Shown here one piece after another: positions 1 through 8,184 of a stretch of 64,000 nucleotides of DNA. The notes below the pieces were generated by a model. That model saw only the letters and a list, made by a program, of their open reading frames with translations. It did not search any database and was not told the DNA's origin. Made by a program: the position numbers and the translations under genes. How positions within the stretch are numbered: position 1 is the first letter of the stretch; each line of letters starts with the position of its first letter. Source of the DNA: CAJQQK01 sp049116495 (GTDB lineage Bacteria; Pseudomonadota; Alphaproteobacteria; Rhizobiales; Hyphomicrobiaceae); assembly GCA_049116495.1 (NCBI GenBank), contig JAGDYV010000030.1, positions 1 through 64,000 of the forward strand, written 5' to 3'.

Positions 1-4
1 AGCA

Positions 5-180
5 ACGTCCCCCGCTCGCGCCGTGGGTGAAAGTCCCCGGTGGCCGCATCTTAAAGCTGGGCGGTTTCGCGAAAAATCCTGCACGGGGCGACAGCGCGTC
101 GCTCAAAAATTAAATCGGATGCGGTCGCGTTGTCGCCCCGTACCCCTCAATGCTCGATCCCTTCGGCGGCCCCGCCGCGC
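5..180. repeat. Dispersed intergenic repeat, copy A
   Basis: Bases 5-76 are identical to 63279-63350 at the other end of the window. Homology continues beyond that, with substitutions, to about base 180. Bases 83-93 (ACGGGGCGACA) and 131-141 (TGTCGCCCCGT) form a perfect 11-bp stem, and the second copy keeps this stem with a G-U pair. No gene is convincing here. The cyclase frame is open through the repeat, but its start is more credible at 371. Confidence 0.8.
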
Positions 181-370
181 GAAGCGCGTAAACGCGTGCA
201 ATCTGTCGCCCAGACAGCACCCAGACAGTTTGCCGCAACGCCGCCGCGACGGATTGGCCGCCGCCGCCCGTTGCCTTGCAAAGGCCGACCTGCAAACTAG
301 GCCCAACCCGCAGATCGCACCCCAACCGGCAACACCGAGCAGGCGCCCGCCCGATCATGGTCCGCCCCTT

Positions 371-1702
371 ATGAACAGAACCACCGCCATCCTGCGCGAC
401 GCCGACCGCGACGCCGAAGGCCTGCTCGGCATCGTGCGCATCGTCATTGCGGCTGCCCTGGCGCTCGTCCTTGCGCTCGCCGTCAACGCCCCGAGCCGGC
501 CGGTCAGCGCCGTCCTCGACACGCAGATCCTGCTCGCATCAGCCGTCATCACCAGCTATTTTGTGGTCGGCCTCGCAACCGTCATCATCGTGCGCAGCGG
601 GCGCTACCGGATGTGGATGGCGTGGGTCACGGCGATGCTCGATGTCGTGTTGATCTGCGCCAACGTCTGGCTCAGCATCAACAATGCCGGCATCCCGTCG
701 CTGTTTGCCCTGTCGTTCCCGTCGGCCTTGATGATCCCGCTCATTTTGACGTTCGGCGCGCTGCGCTTTCGCCCCGCCATCCAGATCACCATGACCCTGC
801 TGGTCGGTCTCCTGGTCGGCCTCACCGTCGCCTCCAATCCTCACGTCCTCGCCGCCGATCAGGCGTTGCTCACGCATATCAAGATCACCTTCGGCCTGCC
901 GCCCAACCTCATCCGCACCGTCATGATCGTGGCAGCCGGCCTGGTCATTGCGCTCGCCACCCTGCGCTCACGCCGCCTGCTCGAGCGCATCGCGCTTGAA
1001 GCCGAACAGCGCACCAACCTCACCCGCTTTTTGCCGCGCGGCATTGCAACCGATATGAGCGATGAAACGCTGCAGCGCCTGCGCACCGGGCGCGCGGCCA
1101 CGCTTGCCATCATGTTCGTCGACATCCGCAACTTCACCCGGATGGCCGAGCGCGAAGATCCGCAGACCGCCAGCCAGGTGCTCAGCGCCTACCGCGCCCA
1201 CATCCTCGACATCGTCGAAGCGCACGGCGGCATTGTCGACAAGTTCATCGGCGATGGTGCGCTCATCCTGTTCGGCCTCGATGTGCCGGCCGCCACCGCC
1301 GCCCGCCAATCCGTCGACGCCGCAACCGAGTTGCTGCACCGCGTCGACGCCTGGAACCGGCGCCGTGCCGATGCCGCCCAGGCCGCCGTCAGCATCGGCA
1401 TCGGGCTGCATTTGGGCCGCGTCATCGTCGGTGCCATCGGCGATGAGCGGCGCCTGGAGTTCACCGTGATCGGCGATGAGGTCAACGTCGCCTCCCGCGT
1501 CGAGCAGGCGACCAAGGCGACGCACTTCGCGCTGCTCGCGACCGGCGCCATCATCGCGCACGCCGGCATCGACCCGCAAGACAGTTGGGAAAATCTCGGC
1601 GACACCGCGCTGCGCGGCCGCCAGGCCCCGGTCGAGCTCTGGGGTTATCTCGCCCCGTCTGCCACGGCCGAACCGTCACCGCCTGAGCGCGGTGCCCCAT
1701 GA
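371..1702 (+). CDS. Membrane-anchored class III adenylate/guanylate cyclase
   Basis: A 443-residue protein with about six hydrophobic segments in the first ~220 residues, followed by a class III nucleotidyl cyclase catalytic domain. The two metal-binding aspartates are visible: Asp251 in FVDIRNF and Asp295 in FIGDGALILFG. A later VIGDEVNVASR stretch is also typical of the family. It should make cAMP (or cGMP) from the nucleoside triphosphate at the inner membrane face. The frame is open upstream to base 23, but that part lies in a dispersed repeat, so the ATG at 371 was chosen; no strong ribosome-binding site is seen. The 3' end overlaps the convergent MFS gene by 27 bp. The membrane domain may sense a signal, which cannot be identified from sequence. 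Confidence 0.88.
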   Translation: MNRTTAILRDADRDAEGLLGIVRIVIAAALALVLALAVNAPSRPVSAVLDTQILLASAVITSYFVVGLATVIIVRSGRYRMWMAWVTAMLDVVLICANVWLSINNAGIPSLFALSFPSALMIPLILTFGALRFRPAIQITMTLLVGLLVGLTVASNPHVLAADQALLTHIKITFGLPPNLIRTVMIVAAGLVIALATLRSRRLLERIALEAEQRTNLTRFLPRGIATDMSDETLQRLRTGRAATLAIMFVDIRNFTRMAEREDPQTASQVLSAYRAHILDIVEAHGGIVDKFIGDGALILFGLDVPAATAARQSVDAATELLHRVDAWNRRRADAAQAAVSIGIGLHLGRVIVGAIGDERRLEFTVIGDEVNVASRVEQATKATHFALLATGAIIAHAGIDPQDSWENLGDTALRGRQAPVELWGYLAPSATAEPSPPERGAP

Positions 1703-2845
1703 CGTACCAAGGCAGAGCAGCCCGCCAAGCAGCATCGCCAGGCCACCGGTCAGAAACAGCAGTTCATAGGATCCCGTCAGGTCCAGCAGTTTCGGCACCG
1801 CGATGCCCGCCAGCGCTGAGCCGATGCCGTTTGCCAGAATAATCGAACGCATCATCGCCGGCATTTCCGGCGCCGATCCAAGATCCCGCGCCCGCGCCCC
1901 GAGCAGCGTCGACGCCCCCGGTTGCACGCCGAAAATGATGGTTGATGCGATCAAGGCTGTTGTCGTATGCGCCAGCCATGGCATCATCAGACCCACGGCC
2001 AGGATCAGGTAGGTGACGATGATCGCCTGGGCCGTGCCGACGGTTTTCGCGAGCCACGCCGCCGCGATCGGCCCGAGGATCGCGAACAGCCCGACGCCGG
2101 TCCAATGCCAGCCGGCCACCGCGTATCCGAGCCCGAGATCCCGTGCGAGATAGTCGAACCAGTAAATCGTGTGCGGCACCAGCCCGAACGAAAACAGGAA
2201 ACTCGCCGCAATCACCGCATACCAAGCCGCCCGCGCCTGTGGCGGCCGCCTCGCATCCTCCGGCGCTGCCGCATCCGTCTCATGGCGCACGCCGCGCCAA
2301 CAGGCAATCGCCAACCCGCCGGCGACCACGCCGGCGGCCGCGACCACCAGCCAGGCCGTCATCACGCTGATCTTGAGAGCCGCCGGCACCACCGTCGCGC
2401 CAAACAGGATCCCGCTTCCAACGCCGACAAAAATATAGCTCATCGCCCGCGCCCGATGCTCCGGCGGCGCCGCCTGCGCCGTGATCGCAAGGCCAAGCAC
2501 CATGATGCATCCGGTCGAGACACCGATGACCGCCCGCCATCCCCCCAACCACACCGCCCCCCACGGAACCGCCGACGCCGCCAACGCGACGACCGCTGCA
2601 ACAATGACGGCGATCAACAGCCCTTCCAGCCGATGTGTCTTCGCCGCAAACGCCGAAGCCCCCGCACCGACCAGAAATCCCATCAGATTGGCACCGCCGA
2701 TATAACCGGCTGTGACGGCATCCAGGTAACCGGTTTCAATCAGCGCCGGAATCATCGCCGAATAGGAGAACCGCCCGAGCGCCATGCCAAGGAACATGCC
2801 GGCGCCCGCTCCAATCGCAATGCGCCGCCAGTTGCGTGCGCTCAC
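1676..2845 (-). CDS. YbfB/YjiJ-family MFS transporter
   Basis: A 389-residue, strongly hydrophobic protein with about twelve membrane segments. Its N-terminal GRFSYSAMIPALIE segment and overall length fit the YbfB/YjiJ group of the major facilitator superfamily. These are inner-membrane transporters of mostly unknown substrate, so none is proposed. The start is GTG; an ATG slightly upstream is in another frame and stops at once. The gene converges on the cyclase gene and overlaps it by 27 bp. It has no obvious operon partner; the next minus-strand gene starts about 90 bp upstream of it. Confidence 0.85.
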   Translation of the reverse strand: MSARNWRRIAIGAGAGMFLGMALGRFSYSAMIPALIETGYLDAVTAGYIGGANLMGFLVGAGASAFAAKTHRLEGLLIAVIVAAVVALAASAVPWGAVWLGGWRAVIGVSTGCIMVLGLAITAQAAPPEHRARAMSYIFVGVGSGILFGATVVPAALKISVMTAWLVVAAAGVVAGGLAIACWRGVRHETDAAAPEDARRPPQARAAWYAVIAASFLFSFGLVPHTIYWFDYLARDLGLGYAVAGWHWTGVGLFAILGPIAAAWLAKTVGTAQAIIVTYLILAVGLMMPWLAHTTTALIASTIIFGVQPGASTLLGARARDLGSAPEMPAMMRSIILANGIGSALAGIAVPKLLDLTGSYELLFLTGGLAMLLGGLLCLGTSWGTALRR

Positions 2846-2936
2846 GGTGCGGCCCGTTTCATGTCAGCGCTTGCCGCCTCCACCAAAACGGTAAGCGAAC
2901 AAAAGTTACTCACGGTCATGGTCGCTGGATTTATCA

Positions 2937-4190
2937 TCACCGTTGCGCGAGTTCCAAAAGGACATCAGTCACAACCTGGGCTGCAGCCGCGACATCGTCT
3001 GGCTGTGCACTTTCTTTCTCGTTGTGGCTGATACCGTCCTTGCAAGGGATGAACACCATGCCGCTTGGACAAAGCCGCGACAAGAAGCGGGCATCATGGC
3101 CGGCGCAGGAGATCATCCGTTGGCTCGCATAGCCGTGACGTTGGGCCGCCGCCGCGACTTTCGAAACAATGTCCTCGGAAAATGGCTCGGGAGCAGCACT
3201 CGATACTTCCCGCACAGCTGCCATACAAGGCCCCTGATGCGCCTTGGCAATAACGGCGACCTCATCACCGAGTATTTTCAAAGCATCCGCCGATGGGTGG
3301 CGAAAATCGATAAAGAATTCAACCTTGCCGGGGACAATCGATTTTGCGCCAGGCTGGACATCAAATATTCCGATTGTAAAGCGCGCGATATCGTCTGGAT
3401 CGTTGACTTCAAAATACTGACGCAGCTCAGTTGCAATATTAGTGGCCGCAATGAACGCATCCTTGCGGCGCCCCCTTGGCGTCGTGCCGGAATGCGCAGC
3501 CTCCCCGAGGACCTCCACTTCGAAACGCCGATTGCCTTGTATGTCCGTGACGACGCCAATCGTGTGCCCGGCTTCTTCAAGCAGAGTTGCCTGCTCTATA
3601 TGCGCCTCAACGAAGCCGACATAAGGCCGACCGAGTTCACGCTTTCCCACATCTGGCAGTGCCTGATGCAGCCGCTCGACACAATCACGCATAGTTATGC
3701 CCTCGCCGTCAGTGCATGCGAGCATATCATCGAGCGCCAATTCGCCCGTATAGACCGCGGAGCCCGAAAGGCCGGGCATGAAACGGGCCCCTTCTTCATT
3801 GTTCCAAATGGCGACTTCAACTGAGCGATGCGTATCAATCGCATGATCTTCGAGGGTTTCAAGTGCTTCAAACGCCGCCAGGACGCCCAGCGCGCCGTCG
3901 AAACGGCCACCGAAAGGTTGTGTGTCGGTGTGCGACCCACTGGCGGCAGGCACAGCATTTGTTGCAGTTCCCGGCCGGCTGACAAACATATTGCCGATGG
4001 CATCGAGTTCAACGGCAAAACCGCGTTGTAGCGCCCACTGGTTGATCAGAACATGCGCTTCAATGTCGAGATCCGTGAGTGCGAGCCGATGGACACCACC
4101 GCCAGCCGTTTCACCAATTTTCGCCAGTTCCATATGGCGTTGCCAGACACGTTCGGCATTTATCTTCGGAAACATGAGATTGTCCGGCAT
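2937..4190 (-). CDS. M20-family hydantoinase/carbamoylase-type amidase
   Basis: A 417-residue protein matching the Zn-dependent hydantoinase/carbamoylase branch of peptidase family M20, which includes N-carbamoyl-L-amino-acid hydrolases, allantoate amidohydrolase and beta-ureidopropionase. Metal-site motifs are visible: SGSHTDTQPFGGRFDG (His, Asp), WNNEEGARF (Glu pair), AHIEQ, and SAGHDA-like CAGHDA near the C terminus. The dimerisation domain lies in the middle. It hydrolyses a carbamoyl or related amide C-N bond in the cytoplasm; the exact substrate cannot be read from sequence. The gene follows a minus-strand SDR gene by about 70 bp, so the two may be co-transcribed. A GAGG lies about 10 nt before the ATG. 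Confidence 0.87.
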   Translation of the reverse strand: MPDNLMFPKINAERVWQRHMELAKIGETAGGGVHRLALTDLDIEAHVLINQWALQRGFAVELDAIGNMFVSRPGTATNAVPAASGSHTDTQPFGGRFDGALGVLAAFEALETLEDHAIDTHRSVEVAIWNNEEGARFMPGLSGSAVYTGELALDDMLACTDGEGITMRDCVERLHQALPDVGKRELGRPYVGFVEAHIEQATLLEEAGHTIGVVTDIQGNRRFEVEVLGEAAHSGTTPRGRRKDAFIAATNIATELRQYFEVNDPDDIARFTIGIFDVQPGAKSIVPGKVEFFIDFRHPSADALKILGDEVAVIAKAHQGPCMAAVREVSSAAPEPFSEDIVSKVAAAAQRHGYASQRMISCAGHDARFLSRLCPSGMVFIPCKDGISHNEKESAQPDDVAAAAQVVTDVLLELAQR

Positions 4191-4259
4191 ATCAAGTTCG
4201 CCTCAATCGAGAGAAAACGATTTCGCTTCGCATGTCGCGACGCACGGGAACAGCATGTC

Positions 4260-5009
4260 TCATAACATCTGCCCCCCGTCGACGGCCACGGTCTGACCGG
4301 TAACCCAGGAAGCCGCATTGGACGCCAAATAGACGGTGAGATCAGCAACCTCCTCGGGACGGCCGTAGCGTCCGTGTGGAATCGAATTCTGGATAGCCTT
4401 ATAGAGTTGAGGATTGTTCTGACGGGCATCATCCCACGTGCCACCCTCAAAAAAGATCGAGCCTGGAGCAACGCAGTTGACACGAATACTCTTCTTGGCG
4501 AGTTCAAGCGCCTGGGTTTTCGTATACTGCATGAGCGTGGCTTTGATTGCTCCGTAGGGTGGCGTGCGGGTCGAAGCTGCGAAACCGGAAATGGATGAAA
4601 TGTGAACGATAGCGCCGCCGCCGTCGGCTTCAAGCAACGGCGTTGCAGTCCACGACGCCCGCACGCTCGCCATCAGATCAACGTCGAAACTTGATTGCCA
4701 TCCCTGCTCATCGTCGCTTCGCCCGAACGCACTGGCATTGTTAATCAAGATATCAAGGCCGCCAAGCACACCATGAGCTTCTTGGATGTAAGCGTTGAGC
4801 GTATCCGGCAACGCCACGTCACATGTTGCGCTGTGGATCCGGACCGAATGCTTCTCCAGTTCACCTTTTGCTATTTCCAACTGATCTTCGTTACGCGCGC
4901 AGATCGAAACATTGGCGCCTTCACGTGCCAGCTTGTCTGCGATCGCCAAGCCGATCCCGCGACTGCCGCCTGTGACGATTGCATTTTTACCCTTCAATCC
5001 GAGGTCCAT
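4260..5009 (-). CDS. SDR-family oxidoreductase
   Basis: A 249-residue classical short-chain dehydrogenase/reductase. The Rossmann glycine motif TGGSRGIG lies near residue 15, the NNAS motif is mid-protein, and the catalytic Ser...Tyr-x3-Lys is seen as SSISG and YGAIK. The C-terminal VTGQTVAVDGG is standard. It should be an NAD(P)-dependent alcohol/keto oxidoreductase; substrate unknown. The ATG at 5009 is chosen because AAAGGAAG sits about 8 nt before it and the family N terminus (LKGKNAIVTGG) follows. The frame extends 28 codons further upstream without family similarity. It diverges from the first TauD-like gene across a 195-bp regulatory region. Confidence 0.88.
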   Translation of the reverse strand: MDLGLKGKNAIVTGGSRGIGLAIADKLAREGANVSICARNEDQLEIAKGELEKHSVRIHSATCDVALPDTLNAYIQEAHGVLGGLDILINNASAFGRSDDEQGWQSSFDVDLMASVRASWTATPLLEADGGGAIVHISSISGFAASTRTPPYGAIKATLMQYTKTQALELAKKSIRVNCVAPGSIFFEGGTWDDARQNNPQLYKAIQNSIPHGRYGRPEEVADLTVYLASNAASWVTGQTVAVDGGQML

Positions 5010-5055
5010 ACAGGTGCTTCCTTTGGTGCTTTTGCATAATAGCAGCGTTCGCCGG

Positions 5056-5069
5056 CACTCTACCGAGTG
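5056..5069. promoter_or_regulatory. Possible operator in the SDR/TauD divergent promoter region
   Basis: An inverted repeat CACTC-TACC-GAGTG lies in the 195-bp region between the divergent SDR gene and the first dioxygenase gene. It is short and could be chance. Its position fits a shared operator. Confidence 0.25.
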
Positions 5070-5204
5070 ACGGCTTCGTGGTATAGTTGGCACGGCAAAA
5101 TCATGCTCGGGATTGGGTGCCGCTGCGAAACCGCTTTACTTATTGCATCGACAATGCGCGACAATGGACGGGTCTTTTCACCAAAGCCGATTAGGGAGAC
5201 ACGT

Positions 5205-6029
5205 ATGACCCAACAAACCACTTATGAGACCATCCAGGTCGAACCGTTGACGCCAGTAATCGGCGCCGAAATTAGTGGTGTTGACCTATCGCAACCGCTT
5301 GGCAATCAGACCTGCACCGAAATCCAAAAGGCGCTCATGGATCACCTTGTGATTTTCTTTCGCGACCAGGAGTTGGATCTCGAGCAGCATAAAGCGTTTG
5401 GCCGACAGTTTGGCAAGCTGCACGTCCACCCAACCGCACCCTCTGCCGAAGGCCATCCCGAGGTCTTGGTGATCAAGGCAGATGAAGCATCGAAGGCGAT
5501 TGCCGGCAACCGGTGGCACAGCGATGTCTCATGTGATGCGGAACCGCCGATGGGCAGCATTCTACATATGTATGCGTTACCACCTGCGGGCGGTGATACG
5601 ATGTTCGCCAATATGTACGCTGCCTATGAAGCCCTGTCTGAGCCGATGCGTGATTTCCTTTCGGGATTGTCCGCCTGGCATGAAGGCGCACGAACATTGG
5701 GCGGGACATTGGGACAAGTAGCGACGGAGTATCCCCGCGCGCTGCATCCAGTCGTGCGCACGCATCCGGAGACGGGGCGAAAATGCCTTTTTGTCAATTC
5801 CGGGTTCACGACACGGATCGATGGTCTTGGCCCCAACGAGAGCCAGGCCATACTAGACATGCTGTTCGATCATGTCCGTACGCCTGAGTTTCAGTGCCGT
5901 TTTCGTTGGCGTGAGAAGTCACTCGCGTTCTGGGATAACCGCTGTGCGCAGCACTACGCTTTGTGGGATTATTTTCCGCAGAAGCGATTGGGCTATCGCG
6001 TAACCGTATCCGGCGATCGGCCGGCGTGA
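5205..6029 (+). CDS. TauD/TfdA-family Fe(II)/2-oxoglutarate dioxygenase 1
   Basis: A 274-residue protein of the TauD/TfdA family, which couples 2-oxoglutarate decarboxylation to substrate hydroxylation. The family N terminus (GAEISGVDLSQPL) is present, the iron-binding HxD is in NRWHSDVSCD, and the distal His and the 2-oxoglutarate Arg are in the C-terminal DNRCAQHYALWDYFPQKR. The substrate is unknown; family members act on taurine, aryloxyacetates, alkyl sulfates, carnitine precursors and more. The ATG at 5205 was chosen for the TTAGGGAGA ribosome-binding site upstream and the family alignment; the open frame upstream is unsupported. The next dioxygenase gene starts 44 bp downstream, so an operon is likely. 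Confidence 0.88.
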   Translation: MTQQTTYETIQVEPLTPVIGAEISGVDLSQPLGNQTCTEIQKALMDHLVIFFRDQELDLEQHKAFGRQFGKLHVHPTAPSAEGHPEVLVIKADEASKAIAGNRWHSDVSCDAEPPMGSILHMYALPPAGGDTMFANMYAAYEALSEPMRDFLSGLSAWHEGARTLGGTLGQVATEYPRALHPVVRTHPETGRKCLFVNSGFTTRIDGLGPNESQAILDMLFDHVRTPEFQCRFRWREKSLAFWDNRCAQHYALWDYFPQKRLGYRVTVSGDRPA

Positions 6030-6073
6030 AGTGTTCGCACTGGACCGAGAATTCTTTCTGAAAGGAGCAGGCG

Positions 6074-6961
6074 ATGACAACCACCACGACAAGCCGATTC
6101 GTCGACGTCGTACCATCCGGCGCCGCCTTGGGCGCTGATATTGTTGGGATCGACCTGCAGAAGGATATGAACGACGAGGCCTTCGCGCAAATCGAAGATG
6201 CCTGGCACACACATAGCGTTTTGCGATTTCGCGGGCAGAAACTGGATGACGATGCGTTGGCGGCATTTTCGCGCCGTTTCGGCGTGCTCGACATGGCACC
6301 GGTGACGCGAACGGGCAGACCTTACATAGAGGAGAGGCCGGAAATTACGGTGCTGTCGAACATTGTGGTCGACGGCAAACCGCAAGGCGCGCTCGGCAAC
6401 TCTGAACTCGTATGGCACCAAGACATGAGCTACAACGAGCTGCCGCCGAAAGCGAGCCTCCTTTATGGAATCGAAGTGCCGGACGAAGGCGGTGAAACGG
6501 AATTCTACAGCCTCTACGCGGCCTATGATGCGCTTCCATCAGACCTTGCAAAGCGTATCGAGAATGTCTTCTGCAAACACGACGCAACGCGAACATCATC
6601 GGGCGAATTGCGACACGGCTATGAAGAGTCTTACTCGAACGAAGATCGGCCCGGCGCCGTGCATCCCTTGGTTGTTCGCCATCCCGCATCGGGTCGTAGA
6701 GCACTCTATCTTGGCCGTCGCCCGAATGCCTGGATTGTTGGCCTTTCAGACAAGAAAAGCAACGCACTCCTCAATGAACTCTGGGCCCATATTGATAATC
6801 ATGATTTCGTTTGGACCCAACATTGGCAAGTTGGAGATCTGGTTATTTGGGATAACCGTTGTGCCCTGCATCGTCGCAATCAGCTCGATCCAACAACCCG
6901 CCGTCTTATGCATCGAACCCAGGTACAAGATGAAGCACGCCCGGTTGCAGGATGGAACTAG
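6074..6961 (+). CDS. TauD/TfdA-family Fe(II)/2-oxoglutarate dioxygenase 2
   Basis: A 295-residue TauD/TfdA-family protein. The iron-site HxD is in VWHQDMSYNE, the distal His in WDNRCALHRRNQLD, and the 2-oxoglutarate-binding Arg in RRLMHRTQV. It has a good ribosome-binding site (GAAAGGAG) just before the ATG. It is clearly diverged from its neighbours, so it is probably not a recent duplicate and may act on a different substrate or step. It sits 44 bp after dioxygenase 1 and 242 bp before dioxygenase 3. Confidence 0.88.
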   Translation: MTTTTTSRFVDVVPSGAALGADIVGIDLQKDMNDEAFAQIEDAWHTHSVLRFRGQKLDDDALAAFSRRFGVLDMAPVTRTGRPYIEERPEITVLSNIVVDGKPQGALGNSELVWHQDMSYNELPPKASLLYGIEVPDEGGETEFYSLYAAYDALPSDLAKRIENVFCKHDATRTSSGELRHGYEESYSNEDRPGAVHPLVVRHPASGRRALYLGRRPNAWIVGLSDKKSNALLNELWAHIDNHDFVWTQHWQVGDLVIWDNRCALHRRNQLDPTTRRLMHRTQVQDEARPVAGWN

Positions 6962-7133
6962 GGTCCACGCCGGTCATCATTTCGTTGCGCCGAGTTTTCA
7001 ACCCTCACATGGCATTCGGCGCACAAGCGGCTCAAACCAACCGATCTTTGATACTATCCATGTGATGCCTGTTTGTACGTTGTCGGCTGTACGCGAAACG
7101 CGGTAATGTCAAAGCTAAGGTTCAACTAGGGTA

Positions 7134-7164
7134 TTCACGTGAACGCCGCTAATCACTTTAGTGA
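7134..7164. promoter_or_regulatory. Paired palindromes upstream of dioxygenase 3
   Basis: TTCACGTGAA (7134-7143) is a perfect 10-bp palindrome. TCACT-TT-AGTGA (7153-7164) follows 9 bp later with similar half-sites. Both lie 40-70 bp before the third dioxygenase start, inside the only long gap of this run of genes. This looks like a repressor or activator operator for an internal promoter. Confidence 0.4.
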
Positions 7165-7203
7165 ATGTTTCAGGCCACTGCTCTCAGCTCATGGAGGAAA
7201 CGA

Positions 7204-8139
7204 ATGTCTAGCGATGTCGTCAAAGTCGATCCAATGACGCTCCATATTGGCGCCGAGATTTCTGGTGTCGATCTGAGTAAACCGCTCTCAGAGATACAGC
7301 GTACAGCGATCTATGAGGCATTCTTGAAGTGGAAGGTTGTATTCTTCCGTGGTCAGGATCTTGATCACGCCGGACATGTTTCCTTCGCACGTCAAATGGG
7401 CGAGCCGACGATCGGTCATGCCGTTTTCGGGCATGTCGAAGAATATCCGGAGATCTATTCGGTTGCCAAGTTTCGTACCGCACAGGTGAACCCGGCAATG
7501 AAAATGGCAAAACCTTGGACCGGTTGGCACACGGATATTACCGCTGCCATCAACCCGCCAATGGCATCGATTTTGCGCGGCGTGACAGTCCCGCCATACG
7601 GCGGCGACACGCTTTGGACAAACCTTGCCGTTGCCTATCAGGGTCTATCCGAAACGATGCGTAGCATTGTCGATAGTCTGCGCGGCGTTCATCGCTTTCA
7701 GGCCGCTGCGGATACAGGCAACGCAGCTTACAACGAGCGAGTCAAACGCCGGGAAATGGAGACCGAGCATCCTTTGGTAACCGTGCATCCCGAAACTGGT
7801 GAGCGGCAACTTTTTGTCAGTCCGTCATTCCTTAAGTCGATCGTCGGTTTCAGTCCGCGCGAAAGCGAAATGCTACTTCAATTCCTATGGGAACACGTTG
7901 TGCGCACCGAATACACGGTCCGCTTCAAGTGGCAGCCAGGTGATATCGCCATGTGGGATAATCGCTCGACCGCGCACCTCGCACCAACAGATATTTTTGC
8001 GTCCGATTTCGACCGTCAGCTGTATCGAATCACGCTGGTCGGTGAAGTGCCGACTGGGATCGATGGCAAGGCATCTGTCTCTCTGAAGGGAGAACCGATC
8101 TTGGCGGTTGAAACGGAATTGACGTCTGCCGCGAGTTAA
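7204..8139 (+). CDS. TauD/TfdA-family Fe(II)/2-oxoglutarate dioxygenase 3
   Basis: A 311-residue TauD/TfdA-family dioxygenase. It has GAEISGVDLSKPLSE at the N terminus, the iron-binding HxD in GWHTDITAAI, and the distal His and the 2-oxoglutarate Arg in WDNRSTAHLAP and YRITLVGEVP. ATGGAGGAAACGA before the ATG at 7204 gives a strong ribosome-binding site, favouring this start over the upstream in-frame codon. It is closer in its N terminus to dioxygenase 1 than to 2. A ThDP enzyme gene starts 45 bp downstream. Its upstream gap holds palindromes, so it may head its own transcription unit. Confidence 0.88.
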   Translation: MSSDVVKVDPMTLHIGAEISGVDLSKPLSEIQRTAIYEAFLKWKVVFFRGQDLDHAGHVSFARQMGEPTIGHAVFGHVEEYPEIYSVAKFRTAQVNPAMKMAKPWTGWHTDITAAINPPMASILRGVTVPPYGGDTLWTNLAVAYQGLSETMRSIVDSLRGVHRFQAAADTGNAAYNERVKRREMETEHPLVTVHPETGERQLFVSPSFLKSIVGFSPRESEMLLQFLWEHVVRTEYTVRFKWQPGDIAMWDNRSTAHLAPTDIFASDFDRQLYRITLVGEVPTGIDGKASVSLKGEPILAVETELTSAAS

Positions 8140-8184
8140 CAACTGGTCGAACACGATCCGGCAGCTACAGCAAACGAGATCAAA

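Noticed and set aside
5085..5105. Sigma54 promoter (TGGCACG)
   Set aside because: No GC at the required 12-bp spacing; the -12 element is missing.
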